From Paenibacillus paridis (GTDB lineage Bacteria > Bacillota > Bacilli > Paenibacillales > Paenibacillaceae), in NCBI RefSeq assembly GCF_006345825.1, contig NZ_VCIX01000087.1, positions 202-64,201 of the forward strand: a stretch of DNA of 64,000 bases, written 5' to 3'. Positions 18,148 through 27,159 of this stretch are shown in pieces. How positions within the stretch are numbered: position 1 is the stretch's first letter; every line of letters starts with the position of its first letter. The translations under genes were made by a program, and so were the position numbers. A model generated the notes under the pieces. That model did no database searches. It was not told where the DNA came from and saw only the letters and a list, made by a program, of their open reading frames with translations.

Positions 18148-18615
18148 ATGGACTTTACAGAGGAAACAAAGAACGAGCTTCAAGCCTACGTGCTCGAATT
18201 GCCCCTGCATACGAAGGTTTTTTTCTCTTTGGTGGAAGCAACAGCAAGATTAGTCGACGTTTCGGAGAAATATTGGCAATCCAAAGGTCAAAACGGCGCC
18301 CGGATTCGGCTTCTCGTGGAGATTATGAAGGAAGGCGGAACCATTCTCCCCTCCATGCTTGCCAAAAAAATAGGCGTGACCAAATCCAATATTACGCTTC
18401 TGCTTACTCCGCTCGAGAGTGAAGGACTCATTCGCAGAGCCAGCCACCCGCAGGACGGCCGAAAAACGATTATTTCCATTACCACGGAAGGACAGAGCCT
18501 TTTGCTTCAGCATTTGCCCGAGAACCGCCAAGGCATTACGGACAAGATGAGCAAGCTTAGCGAGCAAGAATTGAACCAGTTATTTACGTTACTAAAGAAG
18601 CTTAATCATCCGTGA
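18148..18615 (+). CDS. MarR family transcriptional regulator
   Basis: About 155 aa. The winged HTH is clear: LPSMLAKKIGVTKSNITLLLTPLESEGLIRRASHPQDGRKTIISITTEG. The ATG at 18148 is chosen because GGTGA lies 8 nt before it; an in-frame GTG at 18136 is the alternative. It is followed by an NAD(P)-binding oxidoreductase gene, and the same AGTTAAG-N2-CTTAACT dyad precedes both genes, so it probably represses itself and the oxidoreductase. Signal unknown; quinone or electrophile stress is a reasonable guess from the target. Confidence 0.87.
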   Translation: MDFTEETKNELQAYVLELPLHTKVFFSLVEATARLVDVSEKYWQSKGQNGARIRLLVEIMKEGGTILPSMLAKKIGVTKSNITLLLTPLESEGLIRRASHPQDGRKTIISITTEGQSLLLQHLPENRQGITDKMSKLSEQELNQLFTLLKKLNHP

Positions 18616-18634
18616 TGCGGCTTTTCGTTCATTT

Positions 18635-18650
18635 AGTTAAGTCCTTAACT
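18635..18650. promoter_or_regulatory. Predicted MarR operator before NmrA-type gene
   Basis: AGTTAAG-TC-CTTAACT, arms identical to the dyad at 18109-18124, about 145 bp before the oxidoreductase start. Confidence 0.6.
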
Positions 18651-18795
18651 ACTTACCAAAACAAATAAATAGATAGGTTTATGTTCATCGTCTTGAGTTG
18701 CGCACTTAACCACTCACTTATTCACTCCTACTTTTCACCGCAGCACCTACATGAGAGCAGGAGCATTTACAGAAAAGAAGAAAGGATGAATAGTT

Positions 18796-19617
18796 ATGTC
18801 CATTGCCATTACAGGCGCCACTGGCCAATTAGGCCGTTTAATTCTGAAAGAGCTTATGCACAGCCAGCCTGCGGAGGGCATCATCGCCTGCGTTCGCGAC
18901 CTTGAGCAAGGGAGTGTTTTTGAAGAACAGGGGATTCAGGTACGGTTTTGCGATTATGACCAGCCGGAATCCCTTGAGCAGGCTTTTGCCGGCGTTTCCA
19001 AGCTCCTCCTCATCTCAAGCTCCAACTCAGATGATGCCGTCCGCTTGCGACAGCACAAGCAAGTCATCGACGCAGCCAACCAAGCAAGCGTGGCCCAACT
19101 CCTCTATACCAGCTTTGCGTTCATTCGAGATAACGCGGATATTCCGTCTAACGTACATTCGTCAACGGAGCACGCTATTCAAGCCACTGGCATTCCTTAT
19201 ACCTTTCTTCGAAATGCGCTGTATACCGATTTCGTTGGCGTGCTTGGCCTAAATGAAGCCGTTGCTGCTGGAGAGCTTCGTTATCTTCCGGGAGACTGGA
19301 CCTTCAACAGCGTGACGCGACAGGATCTTGCAGGGGCGGCAGCGAAAGTGCTTATTCGGCAAGGGGACGATCATGTGAATAACATTTACGAGCTTGCAGC
19401 TCCGCAGGGTTGGACCTTCCCAGATTTGGCCGCTGCCCTCCAGACGCTAACCGGAAAGTCTATTTCCCTTCGGCCCGATCCCGAAATTCAAAACTGGATA
19501 TATGGCTTTTTAAGAAAAATCGATACCGCATCCACCTCTAATGATTTAATAAAATTAACAGGCCGGCCTCTTATTCCATTGGCAGAAGCCATTAAACCTT
19601 TTATTACATTAAAATAA
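18796..19617 (+). CDS. NmrA-type NAD(P)-binding oxidoreductase (QorB/YtfG-like)
   Basis: 273 aa atypical SDR. The N-terminal nucleotide motif is TGATGQLG, with no classical YxxxK active site. Layout (VRDLEQG, LLLISSS, YTSFAF, PYTFLRNALYTDF) matches the NmrA/QorB quinone-oxidoreductase-like group. It likely reduces or senses a small electrophile using NADPH in the cytoplasm. The MarR-type gene immediately upstream shares its operator dyad. AAAGGATG precedes the ATG, and a long terminator hairpin follows. Confidence 0.82.
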   Translation: MSIAITGATGQLGRLILKELMHSQPAEGIIACVRDLEQGSVFEEQGIQVRFCDYDQPESLEQAFAGVSKLLLISSSNSDDAVRLRQHKQVIDAANQASVAQLLYTSFAFIRDNADIPSNVHSSTEHAIQATGIPYTFLRNALYTDFVGVLGLNEAVAAGELRYLPGDWTFNSVTRQDLAGAAAKVLIRQGDDHVNNIYELAAPQGWTFPDLAAALQTLTGKSISLRPDPEIQNWIYGFLRKIDTASTSNDLIKLTGRPLIPLAEAIKPFITLK

Positions 19618-19650
19618 CCACTATCCTCACGCCACCTCTACAAAGGATAG

Positions 19651-19701
19651 AAAAAAGAGCGGAATGCCGCGCCCTATAGCGCCAGTCATTCCGCTCTTTT
19701 C
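19651..19701. terminator. Bidirectional terminator between convergent genes
   Basis: AAAAAAGAGCGGAATG ... CATTCCGCTCTTTT, 14-bp-plus stem with A and T tracts on both sides, between the oxidoreductase and the large beta-helix protein gene. Confidence 0.85.
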
Positions 19702-19718
19702 CTCTTGCCTGATGATTT

Positions 19719-22700
19719 TTAGCTTAAAAACAACCGCTCATTCGGTACAATCTGCTTCGCTTGCGAAGCGCTTGACCAAGAAAGGCGGGCATGCGCGTTT
19801 CCGCCGTTCTCCAAATATTCCATCTTAATGTCGTATTTCACGCCCGCGGTCAACGAGATCGTCGCGCTGAGCTCGCCGTTCATCGATTGCCACTGGGTAA
19901 TCAGCTGCTGGCCGTTCACCCACAAGCGCACGCCATCATCCGTATGCGTATAGAACGTGTAGGTTTCCGTATACTGCGGTTGAACTTTGCCTGTCCAGCG
20001 TATCGTAAACCATTCGCCAGGCACGTTCACTGTAGGACGGTCGCCGCCCCAATCGAAATCGATGGTAGCATCTACCCGCTCCATCTCCAGGCTGCCAAAG
20101 TTACCGGCATAATATTGGCCAAGCAGGCCATTGCCCGTTCCTCCCCCGCCAGGAGCAGCATTCGTTGTAACATTAAGCGCAGTACTTGCCGCGGATAAGT
20201 TGTTAGCCGCATCTTTAGCTTTGACGGTAAAGCTGTAAGCTGTACTCGCTGTCAGGCCTGAAACAGTAAACGAAGTAGCTGCTGAGCCGGTAGTCGACCC
20301 GGCCAGACTTGCACCGTTGTAAATGTTGTAGCCCGTCACGCCTACATTATCGGTGGAAGCGCTCCAAGAAAGATTGACGCTTGTATCCGTCTTGCTTGGC
20401 GATGCCAAATTGGCTGGCGCGCTTGGCGGAGTCGTATCTGCCGGAGCAGCATTCGTCGTCACGCTTAGCACTCCGCTCGCGGCCGACAAATTGTTGGCCG
20501 CATCCTTCGCCTTCACGGTGAAGCTATAGGCAGTGCTCGCGGTTAAGCCGGTTACCGTATACGAGGTCGAGCTTGCCCCCGTTGTCGTCCCTGCCAAATT
20601 GCTGCCGTTATAAATGTTGTACCCGGTTACGCCCACATTATCGGTGGAAGCGCTCCAGGTCAAATTGACGCTCGTTGCCGTTTTGCTTGGGGATGCCAAG
20701 TTAGCAGGCGCGCTCGGCGCGACGGTATCGCCCGGATTCGGATTCCCGCCTGAGGAGGAGGATAACCTTGCGCCCGCCCAATCGGCATGATCATACCCGG
20801 TGCCATCGCCCGCATCGCCGACAACAAGCTTAAGGACGCTAACGCCTGTGACGTTTAGATCGATGGACTTGGTGGCTGTATCGGCGTTCATTACACCGCT
20901 CTCATAAGCTTTTACGCCATCGAGCCAAACCTCGAACGTCACGGTACCGTTATTGATGGCCAACACTTCGTCATCCACACCAACATCGGATTGGAAGCGA
21001 TAATAATTGCCGTTTAAATTATAGAAAATTTCCGAATTTGCATGTGTACCGATTCCCTTCGCATAAGTCGTCCCGTTCAGCGTGATCGTGCGCTGCTCGT
21101 TGCTCTTATCCTTCTGCACATTGCCCCATCCGGTCGTTGCCGAGGACCACGTCAAATCGCTTAAATAGGTGGTAACGGCTGGCGGATTCGTTGTCACGCT
21201 AACAACCGTGCTTGCGGCTGACAAGTTGCCCGCGGCATCCTTCGCTTTCACCGTAAAGCTGTACGCCGTGCTTGGCGTCAAGCCCGTGACCGTAAAGCTT
21301 GTTGAAGCTGCTCCCGTTGTCGTTCCGGCAAGCACGCCACCGCGGTAAACTTCATAGCCGGTGACCGCCAAATTGTCGGTGGATGGCGACCAAGTCAAGC
21401 TGACGCTCACATCCGTATGGGATGGAGAGGCCAGATTAGCGGGTACGGTAGGTGCCGTCGTATCCGGCGCGTTCGTCGTCACATTCAGCGTATTGCTGGC
21501 TGTGGACAAATTACCGGCGGCATCCTTCGCTTTCACCGTGAAGCTGTAAGCCGTGCTTGGCGTCAAGCCGGTCACGTTGAACGCTGTGCTGCTAGCGCCA
21601 GCGGTCGTGCCAATGAGCGTTCCGCCGCGGTAAATTTCGTAGCCGACGACCCCAACATTATCCGTCGATGCCGACCAGGTCAGATTAACCGAAACGTCGG
21701 TCTTTGAAGGCGAAGCCAGACTTGCTGGCGCCGCTGGCGCCTGCGTATCCGGCGGGCCCGCATTAACCGTAACAGTCTGCTCCTTCAAGCCCGCTCTTCC
21801 TTCGTTGTCCCATACGACGAGCGTGACGCGGAAAGTGCCCGCCTTCTGATACGTATAGGTCGGGCTTACCGCCGTGCTTGGTACGCCTTCACCGAAATCC
21901 CATAAATTTTCGGCAATCGTGCCGTTATCCGTTGAAGAGTTCGTAAACGTCACGGATGAGCCCAATTGAACGGTAAGCGGCGCGCTGAAGTTCGCCACTG
22001 GCTTCGGATTCGAAAAGCCGCGACTGGTTAACTGCGTATTCGTACCGTTGCCGCTGACCGTATTGCCGCTCCATTCTAGATTGGCGGCACTCGCAGGATA
22101 CTGGTCAATCGACTCGCCCGTGTTTCCTGTAATCGTATTATTAATGAAGCTAAGACGGTCGACGCCCGAAGCGGTCGTAATCTCAATGCCTTTGCGGCCA
22201 TTGTTAATAATCTGGTTGCTGTCGAAGGTCAGATTTTGCGAGTTGCCATGAATGCGAATCGCATTTCCTCCATACCCGGCATAGGCTGCCTGCGGATTGT
22301 CGCGCGGCCCGTCCTTGAACGTGTTTTTGTAAAAATATTGATACTGCTCCGTTTGGCCCGTGCCCTCGCCTTGCAGCTGCATGCCCCACATCACCATATT
22401 TTGAATCGTATTGTAGCCCCAATACTGATAGCCGGTTCCGGGCGATTGCTGCATCCCGACCTGCTGGCCTCCATCGACGAGGTTGCCCGTCGTTACGCCA
22501 TGCTCCACCATTACTTCAAGTCCCATATATCCGACCGATCCATCCGTCGCCTTAACAACGTTATTGCGGACGGCAATATACTTCGATCTGACCGCGCTAA
22601 TCCAGTGATCAACATAGTTGTCTTCGATTAACGAATAATCACAGTCCGTATGGAGCTCGATGCCAAGCCCTTCCGTATGATGGCCCGTACCGGTAATGTT

Positions 22701-23390
22701 GTTGCCCCTTACCTCCACATATCGGCAGCCATCATTGGCGAAAATACCGCCCCGGCCCGTATCATGAATGGTATTGTTCAAAATTTTCGCGCCATCCGAG
22801 CCCCAGCCTGTCCGCACCGCGCCGCCCCAGGCGGAGTTAACGCCGATGTTCGTAATGATATTGTCGCTAACCTCGATATTCGGCGAACCGATTGCGTATA
22901 GCGCAAATGGTCCAAAGCCTGCGGAAGCGGTAAAATCCTTGACACGCAAATGGCGCATTTTGTTATTGCTGCCGCCTTCCGATACGACAGCCGAGAGAAT
23001 CGAGCTGTTGCTGTTCCCATCGAGCGTTAGATCGGAAATTTCCACATTCGATAGATTATAGAAGCTGAACATTCGCTCCTGCCCGGTGGAGGTAGATTTA
23101 ATGATCGTTGTATCGCGGCTTTCGCCTTTGATGCTGACGCCTGACTTGCCGGTAACCGCTCCGCTTAAATAATAAGTACCAGCCGGGATATATACCGTAT
23201 CTCCGGAAACAGCCGCATTGATTGCGCTCTGAAACGCTGCTTTGTCATCCGCTCCGTCGGAACCGCTCGCCCCGTAAGCGGTTACATTAATACTCGCAGC
23301 AAATGCTCCTGGCAGCGGAATAGCTGGCAGCAGTAAAGCCATGGACAAGGTTACGCTAAACAGCTTGGCCTTCAAGGATTTCATCTTCAT
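19719..23390 (-). CDS. Secreted modular beta-helix protein with PKD, FN3, NPCBM and PA14 domains
   Basis: 1223 aa. A Sec signal peptide ends near AFAA (residue 32). Domains in order: right-handed beta-helix of pectate-lyase-3/GH28-like type (about 33-455; starts INVTAYGASGSDGADDKAAFQSAI), PKD (about 462-545), two FN3 (about 550-735), NPCBM-type galactose-binding domain (about 740-880), two FN3 (about 890-1075), PA14 (about 1082-1223). It is probably an extracellular polysaccharide lyase or hydrolase with carbohydrate-binding accessories, acting on plant cell-wall polymer; the reaction cannot be fixed from sequence. It lacks a wall anchor, unlike its paralogue encoded at 23709-26819. Confidence 0.85.
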   Translation of the reverse strand: MKMKSLKAKLFSVTLSMALLLPAIPLPGAFAASINVTAYGASGSDGADDKAAFQSAINAAVSGDTVYIPAGTYYLSGAVTGKSGVSIKGESRDTTIIKSTSTGQERMFSFYNLSNVEISDLTLDGNSNSSILSAVVSEGGSNNKMRHLRVKDFTASAGFGPFALYAIGSPNIEVSDNIITNIGVNSAWGGAVRTGWGSDGAKILNNTIHDTGRGGIFANDGCRYVEVRGNNITGTGHHTEGLGIELHTDCDYSLIEDNYVDHWISAVRSKYIAVRNNVVKATDGSVGYMGLEVMVEHGVTTGNLVDGGQQVGMQQSPGTGYQYWGYNTIQNMVMWGMQLQGEGTGQTEQYQYFYKNTFKDGPRDNPQAAYAGYGGNAIRIHGNSQNLTFDSNQIINNGRKGIEITTASGVDRLSFINNTITGNTGESIDQYPASAANLEWSGNTVSGNGTNTQLTSRGFSNPKPVANFSAPLTVQLGSSVTFTNSSTDNGTIAENLWDFGEGVPSTAVSPTYTYQKAGTFRVTLVVWDNEGRAGLKEQTVTVNAGPPDTQAPAAPASLASPSKTDVSVNLTWSASTDNVGVVGYEIYRGGTLIGTTAGASSTAFNVTGLTPSTAYSFTVKAKDAAGNLSTASNTLNVTTNAPDTTAPTVPANLASPSHTDVSVSLTWSPSTDNLAVTGYEVYRGGVLAGTTTGAASTSFTVTGLTPSTAYSFTVKAKDAAGNLSAASTVVSVTTNPPAVTTYLSDLTWSSATTGWGNVQKDKSNEQRTITLNGTTYAKGIGTHANSEIFYNLNGNYYRFQSDVGVDDEVLAINNGTVTFEVWLDGVKAYESGVMNADTATKSIDLNVTGVSVLKLVVGDAGDGTGYDHADWAGARLSSSSGGNPNPGDTVAPSAPANLASPSKTATSVNLTWSASTDNVGVTGYNIYNGSNLAGTTTGASSTSYTVTGLTASTAYSFTVKAKDAANNLSAASGVLSVTTNAAPADTTPPSAPANLASPSKTDTSVNLSWSASTDNVGVTGYNIYNGASLAGSTTGSAATSFTVSGLTASTAYSFTVKAKDAANNLSAASTALNVTTNAAPGGGGTGNGLLGQYYAGNFGSLEMERVDATIDFDWGGDRPTVNVPGEWFTIRWTGKVQPQYTETYTFYTHTDDGVRLWVNGQQLITQWQSMNGELSATISLTAGVKYDIKMEYLENGGNAHARLSWSSASQAKQIVPNERLFLS

Positions 23391-23708
23391 GATCGAACAT
23401 CCTCTCCTTTATGCTATAATTTGCGATTCAATTCCGAACAAGCCGTTTAATCGCATCCATCATCCCCTCTCGCTTTCATAGGCACAGCAAGGAATCACTC
23501 CTGCATCTCTGCTCTCTCATCATGACAAATAGCATGATCAATTGAAACTGTACAATAAGCCAAAGCCTGCATTCACCGGCTATATTTTTTACGGATTACT
23601 GCAATAAAGGTTCATGCCGATTGGCCGGCAATACACTCAACCACCACCGCTTACAATGATTACCAAGGAGTCCCGCCCCAAGCCGCTGGAACGGGATTGC
23701 TCCATTTT
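23391..23708. other. Intergenic region between beta-helix paralogue genes
   Basis: About 320 bp, presumably holding the terminator of the upstream gene and the promoter of the next. A loose dyad GGAGTCCCG ... CGGGATTGCTCC (23667-23703) could be the terminator stem on the minus strand, without a T run. Nothing else is recognised. Confidence 0.4.
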
Positions 23709-26700
23709 CTAGTTCACGGCATTTACAATCGCTGCGATAACCATCGCCGCTTCTGCTCGCGTTAACGAAGCCTGCGGATCAAATTCGCCGCCAGCCCGTC
23801 CTTTAAGAATGCCTTGCTGCGCTAATGCGGCTGCCGATTGCCGTGCCCATTCCGGAATCGCGGAACTATCCGTGAACGTCGGCGCTCCGTCCTCTGTATC
23901 AGCAGTTCCGCGCGCTTTGGCGATAATGACAGCCATTTCCGCCCGGCTGATCGTTGCTTGAGGCCGGAAGCTGCCGTCCCCGTAACCGCTGATTAAACCA
24001 GCTTGCGCGGCTTGCGCAACCGCTTGCTCCGCCCATAAGCCAATCAAGTTCCGGTCGGAGAACTCCGGCAGCTTCACTGCTTCGGCTTCCGGCCCTCCAG
24101 CACCCAAAGCATGCATAAGCATAACGATGAATTCGGCCCGCGTCACTTCCCGCTTTGGCTCAAATGCCGCAGGGCTAGTTCCTTGAACGATCAGCTTGGA
24201 AGCCAGTTCACTGATCGTAGCATATGCCCAGTGCGTTTTAGGGACATCCTGAAACGTTCGGCTAACCTCAAGCGCAGCGTATTTGCTGAAATGGTAGGCA
24301 ACTCCGCTTACTTCCCCATTTGCCGCTGCCCCTCCCGCATAAGTAAGCTTTCCGTTATCTGCAATCTCGTAAATGCCAGCCGTGCTTTGGTTTCCTGCAG
24401 CTTCTGCCTTCACACGTAGACCAATTGGACTTATGAATGCCGGAAGCGAGAGCAGCTGTCCGTCCGCTTTGCGAAGCGATAGCGTAAAGTCATAAACGAA
24501 ACCGAGAGCTTTAATAGAGAGAGAATCCGTCTCTTCCGCTTTTGCCAACAATGCTTCCTCTTCCGAAGCCGTGAGAATTTGGACATTCAGCACGATGCTG
24601 CCGCCCTTGACGCCCGCTTGATCGGTAAGCTCTGCCAGCTGCTTAAGCGTTGCTGACGGAATCGTTACCGCGATCGCGTCCCATTTCAGCTCAAGCTGTC
24701 GGTCGGTGAGTGCCTCTCCCGCATCCGCAGGCAGACTGATTTTGTTAACTCCGCCCTTAACCGCAATGACCACCTTGTCGCCGCTGCCCGGCTGGACGAG
24801 TTCCTCACGTGTAATCGTTTGTTCGCCTGCTGTGGATGAACCTGGAACACTTGTAGCGCTTGGTCCGCTTGGCGTTGTCGGGATTGAGCTGTTTGTCGTT
24901 ACTTTAAGCGCAATGCTTGGAGCAGATACGTGGCCAGCTGCGTCCTTAGCCACCACCGTAAAGCTATAGGCCGTACCCGGATTCAAACCGATTACTAGGT
25001 AAGCCGTTTCGCCGGAAGCTGTTCCCGCCAACCGTGTACCTTCATACACCTCATAACCGGCTACGCCAACATTGTCAGTGGCGGCCGTCCAAGACAGACC
25101 GACGCTCGTTTCCGACTTCGATGTGACGGTAAGACCGCTTGGCGCGCTCGGCGCTTCAGCATCGGCGCCTTGTACCCGGATGGTCTGCTCCTTCAAGCTC
25201 GCTCTCCCTAAATCACTCCACACGACTAGCGTAACGCGGTAGTCGCCCGGCTCGCTGTACGTATAGGAGGGATTGATCTCGGTCGAAGGCAGGCCGTCTC
25301 CAAAGTCCCATAAGTTTTCGACGATGGTTCCTCCGTTACCGTTTGATCCATTGCTAAAATGTACCGGCTGTCCCGCTTCTGCCACTAGTGGCGCTTCGAA
25401 TTCAGCCGTCGGTTTCGGATCGGCGAAGCCGCGCGATTCAAGCTGCGTGTCCGTTCCGTTCCCGCTAACCGTATTGCCCGACCATTCCAGATCTACAGCT
25501 GCATCCGGATAGGTTTCAATCGTCGGGCCTGCATTTCCGGTAATTATATTATTAATAAAGCTGATCCGGTCTACGCCTGCGGCTCCCGTAATATCTATCG
25601 CTTTGCCGCCGTTATCGCGAATCACATTGCTGTCGAACGTAATGTTCCGGGAACTCCCATGGATGCGCAAGCCGTAGCCGTCATAGCCCGGGTAGGCAAC
25701 GGAAGGATGGCCGGTTTGCGTCTGCTGGAAAATATTTTTGTAAAAATATTGATTTTGCTCGATCTCTCCCGTACCTTCGCCCTGCAGCTGCATCCCCCAC
25801 ATCACCAGATTTTGAATCGTGTTGTAGCCCCAATATTGATATCCGGTGCCCGGCGATTGCTGCATGCCAACCTGCTGGCCGCCATCCACCAAATTATCGG
25901 ATGTTACGGAATGGTTGGACATAATTTCGAGGCCCATCCCTTTAACCGTATCACCAGAGGTTTGAATAGTATTGCGGCGAATCGCGTTATACTCTGAGCG
26001 TACGACGCTCAGCCAATGATCAACCTGATTATCCTCAACGAGCGAATGATTGACATTCGTATGAAGCTCAATGGAGAGGCCGTGTTCCTTATGGCCCGAT
26101 CCGGTTACAATGTTATGACGAACGACTGCACCCTCAACCCCATCATTGAGAAAAATGCCCCCGCGTCCCGTATCCGCAATGGTATTGCGAAGGATGACCG
26201 GATAATTCGAATCATAGCCGACCCGCATGCCAGCTCCCCATGTCGAGTTGAGACCCATATTCGAAAATTCATTATCCGTAATGACCACATTGTCCGTATG
26301 TGCAACGAGAATGCCGAACGGACCGAATCCTTCTTCCCTTGTCATATTAATAATCCGGTTATGATGCAGCTGATGGCCGCCGCTACCTGCGGCGAGCGTA
26401 TCGTCAGCCGTAATGCCGCCATCCGCGTTCGCATTGCCGTTTCCGTCAAGCGTGATCTGGGACACTTCAACCCGGCTCCTGCCATTAAGCGATAGGAGGT
26501 AACCCACCGAGTCGCCTGTATATTTTATAATCGTTGTATCTCGGCTCTCCCCCGCAAGTTTAACATCTGATTTGCTTTCGATGGAGTCGGACACGAAATA
26601 CGTTCCCGCAGGGATATAGACGGTTTCTCCCGCTGAAGCGCTGTCTATGGCAGCTTGAATGCCGGCTAAATCATCATGTCCATCTGTACCATCCGCACCG

Positions 26701-26819
26701 AAAGCGATTACATTAATGACGGACGCAAACACGGCAGGCATGGGCAGAGCCGGCAGCAGCAAAGCCGCGGAGCAGACTAAGCATATGACCTTTTTGTTTA
26801 ATTTTTTCCCTGATATCAT
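23709..26819 (-). CDS. SLH-anchored modular beta-helix protein
   Basis: 1036 aa. Signal peptide (to about residue 33), then a beta-helix (about 34-460) closely paralogous to the 19719-23390 protein: both carry DNLVDGGQQVGMQQSPGTGY and the same GESRDTTII start. A PKD domain and one FN3 follow, then an unassigned domain of about 200 aa, and three SLH motifs at the C-terminus (TFQDVPKTHWAYATI; FSDRNLIGLWAEQAV; FTDSSAIPEWARQSA). SLH motifs bind secondary cell-wall polymer, so this copy should be held on the surface while its neighbour is released. Likely a polysaccharide-active enzyme; substrate unknown. ATG has GGGAGG upstream. Confidence 0.85.
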   Translation of the reverse strand: MISGKKLNKKVICLVCSAALLLPALPMPAVFASVINVIAFGADGTDGHDDLAGIQAAIDSASAGETVYIPAGTYFVSDSIESKSDVKLAGESRDTTIIKYTGDSVGYLLSLNGRSRVEVSQITLDGNGNANADGGITADDTLAAGSGGHQLHHNRIINMTREEGFGPFGILVAHTDNVVITDNEFSNMGLNSTWGAGMRVGYDSNYPVILRNTIADTGRGGIFLNDGVEGAVVRHNIVTGSGHKEHGLSIELHTNVNHSLVEDNQVDHWLSVVRSEYNAIRRNTIQTSGDTVKGMGLEIMSNHSVTSDNLVDGGQQVGMQQSPGTGYQYWGYNTIQNLVMWGMQLQGEGTGEIEQNQYFYKNIFQQTQTGHPSVAYPGYDGYGLRIHGSSRNITFDSNVIRDNGGKAIDITGAAGVDRISFINNIITGNAGPTIETYPDAAVDLEWSGNTVSGNGTDTQLESRGFADPKPTAEFEAPLVAEAGQPVHFSNGSNGNGGTIVENLWDFGDGLPSTEINPSYTYSEPGDYRVTLVVWSDLGRASLKEQTIRVQGADAEAPSAPSGLTVTSKSETSVGLSWTAATDNVGVAGYEVYEGTRLAGTASGETAYLVIGLNPGTAYSFTVVAKDAAGHVSAPSIALKVTTNSSIPTTPSGPSATSVPGSSTAGEQTITREELVQPGSGDKVVIAVKGGVNKISLPADAGEALTDRQLELKWDAIAVTIPSATLKQLAELTDQAGVKGGSIVLNVQILTASEEEALLAKAEETDSLSIKALGFVYDFTLSLRKADGQLLSLPAFISPIGLRVKAEAAGNQSTAGIYEIADNGKLTYAGGAAANGEVSGVAYHFSKYAALEVSRTFQDVPKTHWAYATISELASKLIVQGTSPAAFEPKREVTRAEFIVMLMHALGAGGPEAEAVKLPEFSDRNLIGLWAEQAVAQAAQAGLISGYGDGSFRPQATISRAEMAVIIAKARGTADTEDGAPTFTDSSAIPEWARQSAAALAQQGILKGRAGGEFDPQASLTRAEAAMVIAAIVNAVN

Positions 26820-27159
26820 TTATAATCCTCCCTTGTCTCTCTTGCATTCATTTCTTCTGAATGGCTGCGTCTGAGCTGGAATGCTGGTACGCGCTTTGCA
26901 GGCTTCTTTCCCTTAGATGCCCCCTATCCTCCTTTCACCATAAGGTACCTTTGGACCGACCTGAAGCTGTTGTCTGGCAGCTAACTAGAGCATGACGGGT
27001 CAAACTGCAAAAACAAAGTGTACAATCCGGCAATTCATGTATAGTCCAGCTGTACATTTTTCGAATAACCGTAAAGGCTTACGCTCGCCTGCTTATGCAA
27101 AACGGCTGCTGCCGTCATCTGAGGCAAAGCAGCCGTTCCACTTCCTTTAACCATTGGTT
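26820..27159. other. Intergenic region with terminator
   Basis: About 340 bp upstream of the SLH beta-helix gene. It should contain that gene's promoter and holds the terminator at 27098-27138. No coding signal or further motif was recognised. Confidence 0.4.
27098..27138 (-). terminator. Rho-independent terminator after alpha/alpha-barrel gene
   Basis: Minus strand: AACGGCTGCT ... AGCAGCCGTT followed by TTT, 20 nt beyond the stop of the 27160-29421 gene. Confidence 0.7.

Noticed and set aside
20100-21780. Internal near-identical 270-bp repeats as a possible recombination or CRISPR-like array
   Set aside because: They are the four FN3 domains of one coding sequence, in frame throughout.
26016-26495. 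159-codon plus-strand frame inside the SLH beta-helix gene
   Set aside because: Antisense to a repetitive beta-helix coding region; no start signals.
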